Shown here piece by piece: positions 38,237 to 46,847 of a stretch of DNA of 64,000 nucleotides. The notes under the pieces are model-generated. The model saw only the letters and a list, made by a program, of their open reading frames with translations, was not told the origin of the DNA and ran no database searches. The position numbers were made by a program, and so were the translations under genes. Position 1 is the first letter of the stretch; the number at the start of each line of letters is the position of its first letter. This DNA comes from Actinoalloteichus fjordicus. Its GTDB lineage: Bacteria > Actinomycetota > Actinomycetes > Mycobacteriales > Pseudonocardiaceae. The DNA is taken from positions 6,246,001 through 6,310,000 of the forward strand of contig NZ_CP016076.1 in assembly GCF_001941625.1 (NCBI RefSeq), read 5' to 3'.

Positions 38237-38608
38237 ATGGTCGCCGCTGTGCGGAGCGTGAGACGGTGCTCGCGAACCGGGTGTACGAACCCGGCTGTCG
38301 CCACGCTCACCTACGCGTATGCGGACTCGACTGCCGTGGTGGGGCCGCTGGCCACCTTCGCGGAACCGCACAGCTACGACCTCTGCGAAGCCCACGCCAT
38401 GCGGCTCACCGCCCCCAAGGGTTGGGAGGTCGTCCGTTACGAGGGCGAGTTCGCGATTCCGCAGCCCACCGTCGACGACCTCACCGCGCTGGCCGAGGCG
38501 GTTCGGGAGGCAGGTCGCGTCGATCGTGCCCACGAGGCCGTGGAGGGGACGATCAGCAGGGGCCCGCGCGCCCATCTGCGCGTCATCCCGACTCCGCCGG
38601 AGGACTGA
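38237..38608 (+). CDS. DUF3499 family protein
   Basis: A 123-residue protein with an N-terminal Cys pair (RRCSRTGCTNPAVATLTYAYADSTAVVGPL), then EPHSYDLCEAHAMRLTAPKGWEVVRYEGEF, the pattern of the actinobacterial DUF3499 family; the Cys/His residues suggest a zinc site. The ATG at 38237 has AGAAGG 5 nt upstream. A hydrophilic tail ends PTPPED. Function is unknown. It lies divergently between the zincin-like gene and whiB, an arrangement shared with mycobacteria (from memory). Confidence 0.85.
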   Translation: MVAAVRSVRRCSRTGCTNPAVATLTYAYADSTAVVGPLATFAEPHSYDLCEAHAMRLTAPKGWEVVRYEGEFAIPQPTVDDLTALAEAVREAGRVDRAHEAVEGTISRGPRAHLRVIPTPPED

Positions 38609-39009
38609 AGACCCGACGTCTGCCGCCCGCCGCCGAAGCAGCAGCCCCGCGAGGGCTGGCGGCTGCCGACCTCAGACGCCACCGGTGCCGCGCATCGGCG
38701 TTCCCTGTGCCGCCCATGCCGATGTGCACTCGTCGGCGACCTGCGTGGCGATCCAGGTCCGTGTCGGTCCTCGTAACGCGGGCTGTGCCGTCAGGTGCTC
38801 CGCCCGCGGCTCGCGGCGGGCCCCGACCACTGAGGTCACTCGCCCCCCATGACGCAGTCGCCGTGAGCGGGCAGGCACGGTTGCGAATCGCCGAGACCCG
38901 CGGGCGGAAACCACTTCGACTTCTGTCCTGCTGCCGACCGAGGAGAATAGAGTGCCGCCCTGATCATCCGGTTCGGAGTATTCTTCCGATTAAGGTCGTG
39001 AACGTAAAT
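38609..39009. other. intergenic region between DUF3499 and whiB genes (convergent)
   Basis: About 400 nt without a supported gene. The only clear structure is the whiB terminator hairpin at its right edge; the stretch 38935-39005 is AT-richer than its surroundings. Confidence 0.4.
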
Positions 39010-39044
39010 CGACCCCGGATCATCGCGAAGACGATCCGGGGTCG
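39010..39044 (-). terminator. whiB terminator
   Basis: A perfect 12-bp stem, CGACCCCGGATC (39010-39021) with GATCCGGGGTCG (39033-39044), and an 11-nt loop, 72 nt after the whiB stop. On the minus strand it is followed by ATTTACGTT, a weak T-rich tail. Confidence 0.85.
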
Positions 39045-39116
39045 ACGCCACGGATGGCGGTGCTCGTCATCTCGGGCAGGCCCACCCGGCCGAGACGACG
39101 AGCGCGTCAGGCCCCC

Positions 39117-39431
39117 TCAGGAGGCCCGCTTCTTCAATTTGCGTCTCTCCCGCTCGGAGAGGCCGCCCCAGATGCCGAAGCGCTCGTCGTGTGCCAATGC
39201 ATACTCCAGACACTCCGCTCGCACCTCGCAGCCTGCGCAGATGCGCTTGGCCTCCCTGGTCGATCCTCCCTTCTCGGGAAAGAACGCCTCAGGATCAGTC
39301 TGCGCACATAGTGCACGCTCTTGCCAATCCTGTTCCTCTTCCCCCGTGTCGAACAGATCGGTCAGTCCTTCCAGCTCCCCAAGCTGAAGGTCCCCCCGCT
39401 CTGCCGCACGGTTCTCTTCGAATTCCCGCAC
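39117..39431 (-). CDS. whiB: WhiB family iron-sulphur transcriptional regulator (WhiB/WhiB2/WhmD type)
   Basis: A 104-residue WhiB-like protein. Four cysteines (ALCAQTD, then RICAGC and AECLEYAL) bind a [4Fe-4S] cluster, followed by the G(I)WGG turn and the basic tail SERERRKLKKRAS that contacts DNA. The acidic N-terminus (EFEENRAAERGDLQLGELEGLTDLF) and the gene neighbourhood point to the WhiB2/WhmD/WhiB branch, which controls septation and sporulation division with WhiA. GTG start with GAGGAGG 6 nt upstream. Its promoter (39515-39543) is one of the clearest in the window. Confidence 0.95.
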   Translation of the reverse strand: MREFEENRAAERGDLQLGELEGLTDLFDTGEEEQDWQERALCAQTDPEAFFPEKGGSTREAKRICAGCEVRAECLEYALAHDERFGIWGGLSERERRKLKKRAS

Positions 39432-39514
39432 GTCCGCCTCCTCGCCTTCCGCACTCCCCGGTTGGCGGACGCCACCCGTCGCCCCTCTCCAGGACGCCGA
39501 ATGACACCGATGTG

Positions 39515-39543
39515 ATTACACCTGTGTAACCGCAGGGGGTCAA
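39515..39543 (-). promoter_or_regulatory. whiB promoter with overlapping BldD-like inverted repeat
   Basis: Read on the minus strand, TTGACC (39543-39538), a 17-bp spacer and TGTAAT (39520-39515) form a near-consensus SigA-type promoter about 84-112 nt upstream of the whiB start. An inverted repeat TTACAC-CT-GTGTAA (39516-39529) overlaps the -10 and the spacer. Its arms match the BldD box arms (TNACNC...GNGTNA), but the centre is one base longer than the BldD consensus. A repressor binding here would block RNA polymerase. Confidence 0.82.
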
Positions 39544-39701
39544 GCCGAACTCATCCGAATGGGGGATTGTTCGGAGGCCTCACCAGCGTCCGGACGGCGG
39601 TGTCTGACGACCCCGCTGGACCATTCGAGAAGCGGCCGGGTCGATCCCGTCAAGACAGGGTCGCCCGACCGGGTTCCGGGATGGGACACACTGGTTTGGT
39701 G

Positions 39702-40463
39702 ATGCGATCTGCCGTCCGGCCGAGTCCCCTGTTCCTCGCCATCCTCGCCGTGACCGTCGCAGGCGCGCTGCTGACGCTCGTCGAGCAGCAGATCGCGTTG
39801 ACGACCGGCATCGTGCTGCTGGTCATCGGCGGTTGGGCGGTGTCGCTGTGCCTCCACGAGTTCGGCCACGCGGCGGTCGCCTTCCGGGGCGGCGACCACT
39901 CGGTGCGTGCCAAGGGCTATCTCACCCTCGACCCCCGTCGATACACCGATCCCGTGCTCAGCCTGCTCCTGCCGATGCTGCTCCTGCTCGCAGGCGGCAT
40001 CCCACTGCCCGGTGGGGCGGTGTGGATCAACCGGCACGCGCTGCGTTCCAAGGGTGTCGAGTCCGCAGTGTCGCTGGCCGGTCCGCTGACGAACCTGGTG
40101 CTCGGTGCACTACTGGTGATGTCGGTCTCGCTGTTCCAACCGCCCCTGGGTCTGGCGGCGGGCCTGTCCTATCTGGCCTACGTACAGATCATCGCCTTCG
40201 TGCTCAACATCCTGCCGGTGCCGGGTCTGGACGGTTACGGCGCTCTGGAGCCGTATCTGCCGTACCAGGCCCGCCGTTACGGCCAGATCGCCCGCCCCTG
40301 GGCGCCGCTCGCGCTGTTCGCTCTGCTGCTCGGACTGCCCGAACTGGGAATCACCGTTCTGAGTGACACGTTGTTCGGCCTCACCGCATGGATCTTCGAC
40401 CTGATGGGCGGCGAGGCGCTCTACGCCCAGCTCGGTCAGATGGAGTTCCGCTTCTGGAACTGA
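39702..40463 (+). CDS. site-2 protease family membrane metalloprotease (M50)
   Basis: A polytopic membrane protein of about 253 residues with the zinc motif HEFGH in LCLHEFGHAAVAFRGGD and the distal ligand motif LNILPVPGLDGYGALEP, the two signatures of intramembrane M50 proteases. About six hydrophobic segments are visible. These enzymes cut membrane-embedded substrates such as anti-sigma factors; the target is not evident. The start is ambiguous: ATG 39702 is chosen, and GTG 39699, ATG 39681 and further upstream codons are possible because no clear ribosome binding site is present. Confidence 0.9.
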   Translation: MRSAVRPSPLFLAILAVTVAGALLTLVEQQIALTTGIVLLVIGGWAVSLCLHEFGHAAVAFRGGDHSVRAKGYLTLDPRRYTDPVLSLLLPMLLLLAGGIPLPGGAVWINRHALRSKGVESAVSLAGPLTNLVLGALLVMSVSLFQPPLGLAAGLSYLAYVQIIAFVLNILPVPGLDGYGALEPYLPYQARRYGQIARPWAPLALFALLLGLPELGITVLSDTLFGLTAWIFDLMGGEALYAQLGQMEFRFWN

Positions 40464-40625
40464 TCGGCACTCGGACCGGGGTCGGCATCGCCGCGCCGGA
40501 CCGCCGTGGCGTAGTCGGGCACGGCGACACGTCGGCCGGGGCGTCGAGCGACGCGACTCCCACCCGAGATCGCCTTCGTCTCACGCCGCCGTGAGGCGCT
40601 CGAGAGCCGCACTAGGATCGCTCAG

Positions 40626-41627
40626 GTGAAGGTTGTCGTACTCGTCGGCGGGGTCGGTGGCGCCCGCTTCCTGCTGGGCGTGAAGTCTGCATTGGGGCTC
40701 CCGATCCACGGCGAATCCCCGGAGGCCGCACCACACCAGATCACCGCCGTGGTCAACACCGGCGACGACGTCCAGATGCACGGCCTCCAGATCTGCCCCG
40801 ACCTGGACACCTGCATGTACACCCTCAGCGGTGCCATCGACGACGCGAAGGGGTGGGGGCGCGCCGAGGAGACCTGGACCGTCCAGGAGGAGCTCGCCGC
40901 CTACGGCGTCGAGCCGGACTGGTTCGGCCTCGGCGACCGCGACATCGCGACCCACCTCGTGCGCACCAGGATGCTGCGGGCGGGCTATCCGCTGTCCACG
41001 GTGACCGAGGCGCTGAGCGCTCGCTGGCGCCCCGGTGTGCGGCTGCTGCCGATGTCCGACGACCGCGTCGAGACCCATGTCGTGATCGACGACCCCGAGG
41101 CGGGCGAGGGCGGGCGTCGCGCCGTGCACTTCCAGGAGTGGTGGGTGCGACACCGTGCGGGGCCCACCGCCCACGCGATCGGGCCGGTCGGCATCGAGGA
41201 GGCGGCGCCGGCACCGGGACTGCTGGACGCGGTGAAGGAGGCCGACGTGGTGCTGTTCGCCCCGTCCAATCCGGTGGTCAGCGTCGGCACGATCCTCGCC
41301 GTGCCCGGCGTGCGCGACGCCCTGCGCGAGACCAGCGCCCCGGTGATCGGCGTCTCGCCGATCATCGCGGGCCGTCCGCTGCGGGGGATGGCCGATGCCT
41401 GTCTCACGGCGATCGGCGTCGAGAGCACGGCCGAGGCCGTGGGCAGGCACTACGGCTCCCGCACCGCCGACGAGGAGGGACTGCTGGACGGCTGGCTGGT
41501 GCACACCGGCGACGAGTCGGCGGTCCCCGGCGTCACGGTGCGCGCGGTGCCCTTGCTGATGTCGTCGCCCGAGGCGACCTCGGCGATGGTGCACGCGGCA
41601 TTCGACCTGGCGGGAGTACGCACGTGA
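40626..41627 (+). CDS. fbiA: 2-phospho-L-lactate (or phosphoenolpyruvyl) transferase, F420 biosynthesis
   Basis: FbiA (CofD family) joins the lactyl-/PEP-diphosphoguanosine moiety to the deazaflavin Fo, making (dehydro-)F420-0. It begins [20 protein letters not shown] and contains [67 protein letters not shown] and [19 protein letters not shown], all family signatures; 333 residues. The GTG at 40626 has no Shine-Dalgarno, but TAGGAT ends 7-8 nt before it, suggesting a leaderless mRNA. Its stop overlaps the fbiB start (GTGA). Confidence 0.96.
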   Translation: MKVVVLVGGVGGARFLLGVKSALGLPIHGESPEAAPHQITAVVNTGDDVQMHGLQICPDLDTCMYTLSGAIDDAKGWGRAEETWTVQEELAAYGVEPDWFGLGDRDIATHLVRTRMLRAGYPLSTVTEALSARWRPGVRLLPMSDDRVETHVVIDDPEAGEGGRRAVHFQEWWVRHRAGPTAHAIGPVGIEEAAPAPGLLDAVKEADVVLFAPSNPVVSVGTILAVPGVRDALRETSAPVIGVSPIIAGRPLRGMADACLTAIGVESTAEAVGRHYGSRTADEEGLLDGWLVHTGDESAVPGVTVRAVPLLMSSPEATSAMVHAAFDLAGVRT

Positions 41628-43015
41628 TCGAGGACGAGATGATCGAGGACGAAGCACCCGTCGCGACGCCGATCGGCGACCATGCGGCGCCGCACAGCCT
41701 GGAGATCCTGCCGGTCCCCGGCCTTCCCGAGTTCACCGAGGGCCAGGACCTCGCGGCGGCGATCAGCGCCGGGGCGCCCTGGCTGCGGGACGGGGACGTC
41801 GTCGTCGTCACCAGCAAGGTGGTGTCCAAGGTCGAGGGCAGAGTGGTGGACGTGCCCGCCGACCCGGAGGGCAGGGAGGCGGCCAGACGTGCACTGGTGC
41901 TCGCCGAGGCTCAGCGCGTCGTCGCCTCGTTCCGCAGCACCCTGATCACCCAGAACCGGCTCGGCATCGTGCAGGCCGCCTCCGGAGTGGACAACTCCAA
42001 CATCGCGCTGGACAAGATCGCCCTGTTGCCTGCTGACCCGGACGGCTCGGCCGCGCGGCTGCGCGCCGCGCTGCGAGAGCGCTCGGGCGTCACCGTGGGC
42101 GTCGTCATCACCGACACGATGGGCCGGGCCTGGCGGGTGGGCCAGACCGACGCGGCGATCGGCGCCGCCGGGCTCGGCGTGCTGCACCACTATCAGGGCG
42201 GCGTCGACTCCTACGGCAACGCGCTGGCGGTGACCCAGGTCGCGGTGGCCGACGAGATCGCCGCCGCCGCCGACCTGGTGAAGGGCAAGCTGGGCGCCAT
42301 GCCCGTGGCCGTCGTCCGAGGTCTGGCCGTGCGCGACGACGGTTCCGTCGCCGCCGATCTCATCCGACCGGTGGAGCAGGATCTGTTCCGGCTCGGCGCC
42401 GATGAGGCCGTGGCGCAGGGCCGTCGGGAGGCGGTACTGCTGCGGCGCTCGATCCGCGAGTTCGACTCCCGCCCGGTGGACCCGACCGTCCTGCGTCGAG
42501 CGATCGGCATCGCGTTGACGGCCCCCGCTCCGCATCACACCCGTCCGGTGCGGTTCGTCTGGCTGCGGGACGAGGCACGGCGCACCCGGCTGTTGACGGC
42601 GATGCGGGAGAAATGGCTGCGGGATCTCCTCACCGACGGACGCGACGAGGAGTGGGCCCGGCGGCGGACCCGCCGGGGCGATCTGCTGTTCCGGGCACCC
42701 GAACTCGTCCTGCCGTTCATGGTCCCGGACGGGGCGCACTCCTACCCCGACGAGCGACGGTCGGCGGCCGAGCACACCATGTTCACCGTCGCGGGCGGCG
42801 CTGCGGTGCAGGGTCTGCTGGTGGCGCTGGCGGCCGAGGACGTCGGGTCGTGCTGGGTCTCCTCCACGCTGTTCTGCCCGGATCTCGTACGGGAGGAACT
42901 GGAACTGCCTGCCGACTGGCATCCGCTCGGCGCCGTGGCCGTCGGACATCCGGTGGACGGACCGCAGTCGCCGCGCGAGCCGAGGGACCCGGCGTCGGGA
43001 CTGGTGGAGCTGTGA
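41624..43015 (+). CDS. fbiB: bifunctional F420:gamma-glutamyl ligase / nitroreductase-like protein FbiB
   Basis: FbiB has two domains. The N-terminal CofE-like ligase (about residues 20-250: [55 protein letters not shown]) adds glutamates to F420-0. The C-terminal FMN-dependent nitroreductase-like domain (about 260-463: [28 protein letters not shown]) reduces dehydro-F420-0 in mycobacteria. The GTG at 41624 overlaps the fbiA stop by four bases and fixes the start; 463 residues matches mycobacterial FbiB. The following NUDIX gene is again coupled by GTGA. Confidence 0.96.
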   Translation: MIEDEMIEDEAPVATPIGDHAAPHSLEILPVPGLPEFTEGQDLAAAISAGAPWLRDGDVVVVTSKVVSKVEGRVVDVPADPEGREAARRALVLAEAQRVVASFRSTLITQNRLGIVQAASGVDNSNIALDKIALLPADPDGSAARLRAALRERSGVTVGVVITDTMGRAWRVGQTDAAIGAAGLGVLHHYQGGVDSYGNALAVTQVAVADEIAAAADLVKGKLGAMPVAVVRGLAVRDDGSVAADLIRPVEQDLFRLGADEAVAQGRREAVLLRRSIREFDSRPVDPTVLRRAIGIALTAPAPHHTRPVRFVWLRDEARRTRLLTAMREKWLRDLLTDGRDEEWARRRTRRGDLLFRAPELVLPFMVPDGAHSYPDERRSAAEHTMFTVAGGAAVQGLLVALAAEDVGSCWVSSTLFCPDLVREELELPADWHPLGAVAVGHPVDGPQSPREPRDPASGLVEL

Positions 43016-43551
43016 GGCTGCACGCGGACACTGTCGAGGTGCTGAGCACCTGGCAGCCGCCGAACGCCGAACAGGAGTCGATGCGCCAGGCCTTCCTGGC
43101 CTTTCTCGCCTCCTCCCCGGATGCCTGCCGCCGCGAGTACGCCCCCGGCCATGTCACGGCCTCCGCGCTGGTGCTGGACGCCTCGGGCCAGAACACGCTG
43201 CTGACGCTGCATCCCAGGGTGGGGCGGTGGCTTCAGCTCGGCGGACACTGCGAACCCGACGATGCGAGTCTGCGGGCGGCGGCGCTGCGCGAGGCGACGG
43301 AGGAGTCCGGCATCCGGGGCCTGCGCATCGATCCGATGCCGCTGCATCTCGACGTCCACGCGGTCACCTGCTCGGGCGGGGTGCCCACCAGACACCTCGA
43401 TGTGCGGTACCTCGTCCGTGCGCCTGCAGGCTCCCGGGCCGTCCGCAGTGCGGAGTCTCTTGACCTACAGTGGTGGCCGGTGGACGGACTTCCGTCCAAC
43501 GTGGACTCCGTTCCCCACATGGTTGAACTCGCGCTCGGCGCCGAAGACTAG
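43012..43551 (+). CDS. NUDIX hydrolase
   Basis: A 179-residue NUDIX protein with the box [26 protein letters not shown], where the REATEESGI half is canonical and the first Glu position is shifted or replaced (a GGHCEP-type subgroup). It hydrolyses nucleoside diphosphate-linked compounds; the substrate is unknown. The GTG at 43012 overlaps the fbiB stop (GTGA), placing it in the fbiA-fbiB operon. A link to GTP- or F420-precursor housekeeping is only suggested by this context. Confidence 0.9.
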   Translation: MRLHADTVEVLSTWQPPNAEQESMRQAFLAFLASSPDACRREYAPGHVTASALVLDASGQNTLLTLHPRVGRWLQLGGHCEPDDASLRAAALREATEESGIRGLRIDPMPLHLDVHAVTCSGGVPTRHLDVRYLVRAPAGSRAVRSAESLDLQWWPVDGLPSNVDSVPHMVELALGAED

Positions 43552-43707
43552 AAGACAGGTCGTAGCCTGCCTCGCTCGCAGGGAATAGTGTGGAGACATC
43601 ACCGGGTCCACCCCCGACGAGCGTGTACGACAGGCGACGTCGATCACGGTGGCGGCGCCGATGCCAGACCCGATGTCGCCGAGGCAACGTCAGGAGAGGT
43701 CGTCACG

Positions 43708-44196
43708 ATGGACCCCCGCGATCGGGCCGACGAAACCCTCGCACGAGCACGAGCTCGCGGCGCATTCGTCATCACGCCGGACAACGCCACCTCGCCCATG
43801 GACGCCGCCAGCACCGTGCAGATCCCCCGGTCGGTGGTGACCGCCAACGACCCGGTGAATCCGGCGCCGGATCACGATCCCACCGTGGTGCTGCGCGGCC
43901 GGGTCTCGCGGGGCCCGTATCCCCCGCCGCAGGGCGGCGGTCCTCGGGACGGCAGGCCCCCGCAGGGACAGCAGCCGCAGCATCCCAGTCACCGGCCGGG
44001 ACAGCGGCCTCTCCAACCGGGCCAGCCGCCGCAGAGTCAGCAGGGGCCGCCGCCGCAGAGTCAGCCGCAGGGCCCGCCGCCGGGACAGCAGCAGGGGCAG
44101 CCGCACCAGCAGGGCCAGCCGCCGCCCCACGTGCCCGCGCAACATCAGAACCAGGTCGAGTCGACCATCCCGCCCTGGCACACCGAGGAGTTCTGA
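43708..44196 (+). CDS. hypothetical protein with Pro/Gln-rich C-terminus
   Basis: The ATG at 43708 with AGGAGAGG 8 nt upstream gives 162 residues. The N-terminal 65 residues (MDPRDRADETLARARARGAFVITPDNATSPMD...VVTANDPVNPAPDHDPTVVL) look like a conserved actinobacterial motif region; the rest is a low-complexity Pro/Gln/Gly tract ending IPPWHTEEF. There is no signal peptide or membrane segment, so it is probably cytosolic and partly disordered. Function is unknown. It lies 156 bp after the NUDIX gene. Confidence 0.75.
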   Translation: MDPRDRADETLARARARGAFVITPDNATSPMDAASTVQIPRSVVTANDPVNPAPDHDPTVVLRGRVSRGPYPPPQGGGPRDGRPPQGQQPQHPSHRPGQRPLQPGQPPQSQQGPPPQSQPQGPPPGQQQGQPHQQGQPPPHVPAQHQNQVESTIPPWHTEEF

Positions 44197-44577
44197 GGCA
44201 GCCTCGTCTCGCGTCGAGGTCGGACGATCCCGCAGGCTCGGTCCCCTCGGCCGTCAGGTAGCCGGGCCTGGAGCTCATCGCCTGACTCCACGGCGCGACG
44301 ACGGAGCAGGCGGCGCCGTTGTTCGGCATCGACGGACTGCGGTCAGTGCCGCGCCCGGCACCCCGTGATTCGACCGTGGCGAGCAGCCGCCTCGGACTCA
44401 CCGGTCGCGCGGACGGCGATCAGCGGGCCGTCGGCAGGCATCGCTCTCGAGATCGGCAGGCCGTGGCGACGACGTCGCCTCAGCTGCGCCCTGCCGCACG
44501 CGCCGCCTGAGCAGCCCCGCGCGCACGCGCTCGAACGACCTGCGGAAGGCGGCAAGCCGAGTCGGCCACGCAGGCGA
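44197..44577. other. intergenic region between two convergent genes
   Basis: About 380 nt between the Pro/Gln-rich protein gene and wbbL. No gene, clear terminator or repeat is recognised. Confidence 0.4.
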
Positions 44578-45489
44578 TCAGTGCTTCACACCGCCGGGGT
44601 CGCGGAGTTCGAGACGCCTGCGCGCCTCCAGCCCGACCTTCAGCGCCAATCGCACGGGGGCCCATTCCGGGCCCTGATGGCGATCTGCCAGGTATCGGTA
44701 GGCGCTGCGGTGGTGCTCGGTGAGCATCCGCCCGGAGGCCTTCGAGGTGGAGTGGCCACCGAGGTGGACGACCTCGGCGGTGGGCACGTACACGTTCAGC
44801 CACCCTGCCTTGGCGATCCGGTCGCCGAGGTCGACGTCCTCGAAGTACATGAAGTATCGGGAGTCGAAACCCGCCACCGAGTCGAAGGCCGACCGGCGGA
44901 TCAGCAGGCACGAGCCGGACAGCCAGCCCGCCGTGCGCTCCGCCGGGTTCACCTCGGCCTGCCGGTAGGCGCGACTCCACGGGTTTCCCGGCCACACCTT
45001 GCCGAGCAGACCGTGACCGACGCCCTTGGCCAGTGAGGGCAGCATGCGCGCCGAGGGATAGACGCGTCCATCAGTCTCCCGGATCAGCGGGCCGAACACG
45101 CCGCCCCTCGGCCACCGCGTCGCGGCCGCCAGCAGTTCGTCGATGCTGCCCGCGCCCCATTCGAGGTCGGGATTGGCCACCAGCACCCAGCCGATCTCCG
45201 GTCCGAGGGCGGCGACACCTCGATTGGCGGCGCCGCCGTAGCCGAGGTTCTCGCCGATCCGCAGCAGCGTCACGCCTTCTCGTTCGGCACCCTTCTCCGG
45301 TGCGCCGTCGACGGAGCCGTTGTCGGCGAGCACCACCTGGACCGGACGGGTCGTCGCGTCCTGGAGCGTGTCGAGGAATCGAGCGAGCGTCTCACCGGGG
45401 GAATAGGTGACGGTGACGACGGCGAGCCCCTCGCCGTAGGAGACCGGCTCGGCGGATGCAGCGGATCGCGGGGAGGTCACGAAGAGCAT
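44578..45489 (-). CDS. wbbL: GT2 rhamnosyltransferase WbbL (mycolyl-arabinogalactan linker type)
   Basis: A family 2 glycosyltransferase with AVVTVTYSPGETLARFLDTL, VLADNGSVDGAPEKG, ENLGYGGAANRG, the DxD-like VANPDLEWG, TAGWLSGSCLLIRRSAFDSVAGFDSRYFMYFEDVDLGDR and VVHLGGHSTSK. About 303 residues, with motifs close to mycobacterial WbbL, which adds rhamnose to GlcNAc-PP-decaprenol to start the arabinogalactan linker. The nearby rmlB and rmlD supply dTDP-rhamnose. The start is uncertain (ATG 45489, no Shine-Dalgarno; GTG 45480 possible). Confidence 0.88.
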   Translation of the reverse strand: MLFVTSPRSAASAEPVSYGEGLAVVTVTYSPGETLARFLDTLQDATTRPVQVVLADNGSVDGAPEKGAEREGVTLLRIGENLGYGGAANRGVAALGPEIGWVLVANPDLEWGAGSIDELLAAATRWPRGGVFGPLIRETDGRVYPSARMLPSLAKGVGHGLLGKVWPGNPWSRAYRQAEVNPAERTAGWLSGSCLLIRRSAFDSVAGFDSRYFMYFEDVDLGDRIAKAGWLNVYVPTAEVVHLGGHSTSKASGRMLTEHHRSAYRYLADRHQGPEWAPVRLALKVGLEARRRLELRDPGGVKH

Positions 45490-45931
45490 TCTGCACGGTC
45501 GGATTCGGCGTGAGAGCGGCGGCGTGTGTGCCTGTGGACGTCCGGCGACGGCAGCCGCGAGTCGATCGGCAGACCGGTTCCCCGGCCTGTTCCCCCGGCC
45601 GCACATCGCATCGACGGTGGTCGAGACCGCGGCCCGCAGGAGAAAGACGGCGGGCGAGGGCACCGGCTCCTGTCAGGCCCTCCTCCGGCGGCCGAACCGC
45701 ACCGACCGCCACATCGGACCGACGTTGATCCGACCGTCCGTCTGCCCTGGCGCTGCCAGGTGTGCCTGCCCCGACCCGTGATCGCCAGGCCGAACCCGAC
45801 GGATGTCCACTCGATCACTCGAACCGCTCGGCACCGTCCGATCTAATGCCCTCCCCGATCGCGTCCTCGAAACTCCACACCGGACTCCGATCGGGTTTTG
45901 ACGGGGCAAGTTCGGATCACTCGGGTGTTAA
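45490..45931. other. divergent intergenic region between wbbL and the gntR gene
   Basis: About 440 nt with no supported gene. It should carry the wbbL promoter at its left end. TTGACG at 45898-45903 and TTCGGA at 45911-45916 are -35-like hexamers for the gntR side. It marks the left border of the lower-GC island. Confidence 0.45.
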
Positions 45932-45945
45932 GGTACTTAAGTGCC
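45932..45945 (+). promoter_or_regulatory. GntR operator O1 upstream of gntR
   Basis: GGTACTTAAGTGCC is nearly palindromic around CTTAAG and sits 23 nt before the gntR start. It shares GTACTTAnGTRCC with O2 at 46816-46828. TACTTA within it (45934-45939) could be a -10 with TTCGGA 17 bp upstream, so binding would autorepress gntR. Confidence 0.75.
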
Positions 45946-45968
45946 TGAGCCAAGGAAGGGGAGCCGAG

Positions 45969-46730
45969 ATGAACGTTGATCCTCGCAAGGGGCGAGCCGT
46001 ATACCACCAGATCGCCGACGAGTTGCGGAAGAAGATCACTTCCGGCGGTTACGAGGCTGGGAGCAGGCTTCCCACCGAGACCGAGCTGATCGAGACATAC
46101 GACTCGGGCCGGGTCACGGTCCGTCGAGCGCTGGCAGTCCTCGCGCAGGAAGGACTGATCGAGAGCCGTCGCGGCGAAGGTGTCTTCGTTCGACGCACTC
46201 CGCCCCTCCTGCGCCTCGGCAACACGCGGTTCAGCCGTGCGGATCGCGAGCGCGGCCTCGGCGCGTTCGCCGCCGAAGCGGAGAAGCTCGGTGTGAGCTG
46301 GGAGCAGGAGTCGCTAGGAGAGATCGAGGTCACCGATACTCCGCAGGCAGCGATCGAGGTTCTCGGCGAAGCGAACTCCGCAGTCCGGTACCGACGGATG
46401 ATCCTCGCCGGTACCCCGACGCAGCTGGCGAACAGCTACGTGCCTGCCAGCCTTGCCGAGGAGATCGGTTGGAGCCGAGGCGAGGCCGCTCCTGGCGGAC
46501 TCTACGGACTCCTGGAACAGCATGGCTACCAGCTGACGTCCTTTCGGGAGACCGTCGTCGCGTCGGCAGCCACCCCCGATGAGGCCGTGGCTCTTCAGAT
46601 CAATCAAGGCGTTCCGGTGGCCCGAGTGACCCGTGTCGCCTTCGCAGGCGAGCGGGCTGTCGAATGGTTTGAGTCGGTGGCAGTCGGAGACTCGACCCAC
46701 TTCGTCTACGAATTCGACGCGGCTGAGTAG
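45969..46730 (+). CDS. GntR/HutC family transcriptional regulator
   Basis: A 253-residue repressor. The N-terminal winged helix (VYHQIADELRKKITSGGYEAGSRLPTETEL, then VTVRRALAVLAQEGLIESRRGEGVFV) is typical of GntR proteins. The C-terminal UTRA ligand domain runs from about residue 90 to 248 (YRRMILAGTPTQLANSYVP, AVEWFESVAVGDSTHFVYEF). Effectors of this subgroup are small molecules or antibiotics-like signals. Start ATG 45969 with AAGGGGAG upstream. Operators O1 (own promoter) and O2/O3 (next transcription unit) suggest that it controls the peptide cluster to its right. A strong terminator follows. Confidence 0.92.
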   Translation: MNVDPRKGRAVYHQIADELRKKITSGGYEAGSRLPTETELIETYDSGRVTVRRALAVLAQEGLIESRRGEGVFVRRTPPLLRLGNTRFSRADRERGLGAFAAEAEKLGVSWEQESLGEIEVTDTPQAAIEVLGEANSAVRYRRMILAGTPTQLANSYVPASLAEEIGWSRGEAAPGGLYGLLEQHGYQLTSFRETVVASAATPDEAVALQINQGVPVARVTRVAFAGERAVEWFESVAVGDSTHFVYEFDAAE

Positions 46731-46764
46731 TCCGATCAGGCGATCTTCGCGTCACTGAGCTGCG

Positions 46765-46797
46765 AAAACAGCCCCCGTCTCCGGCGGGGGCTGTTTT
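46765..46797 (+). terminator. rho-independent terminator after gntR
   Basis: AAAACAGCCCCCG (46765-46777) and CGGGGGCTGTTTT (46785-46797) form a perfect 13-bp stem with a 7-nt loop and a T run in the right arm, 34 nt after the gntR stop. It separates gntR from the next transcription unit. Confidence 0.95.
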
Positions 46798-46801
46798 GTG
46801 C

Positions 46802-46846
46802 TTGATCAAAGTTAAGTACTTACGTACCCTAGTACTCACGTGGAGG
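46802..46846 (+). promoter_or_regulatory. promoter of the peptide cluster with two GntR operators (O2, O3)
   Basis: TTGATC (46802-46807), a 17-bp spacer and TACCCT (46825-46830) form a good promoter. O2, GTACTTACGTACC (46816-46828), overlaps the -10; O3, GTACTCACGTGGA (46832-46844), starts 16 bp later over the likely transcription start. Both match O1 (GTACTTAAGTGCC). GGAGG at 46842-46846 is the first ribosome binding site of the transcript. Confidence 0.8.
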
Positions 46847-46847
46847 C

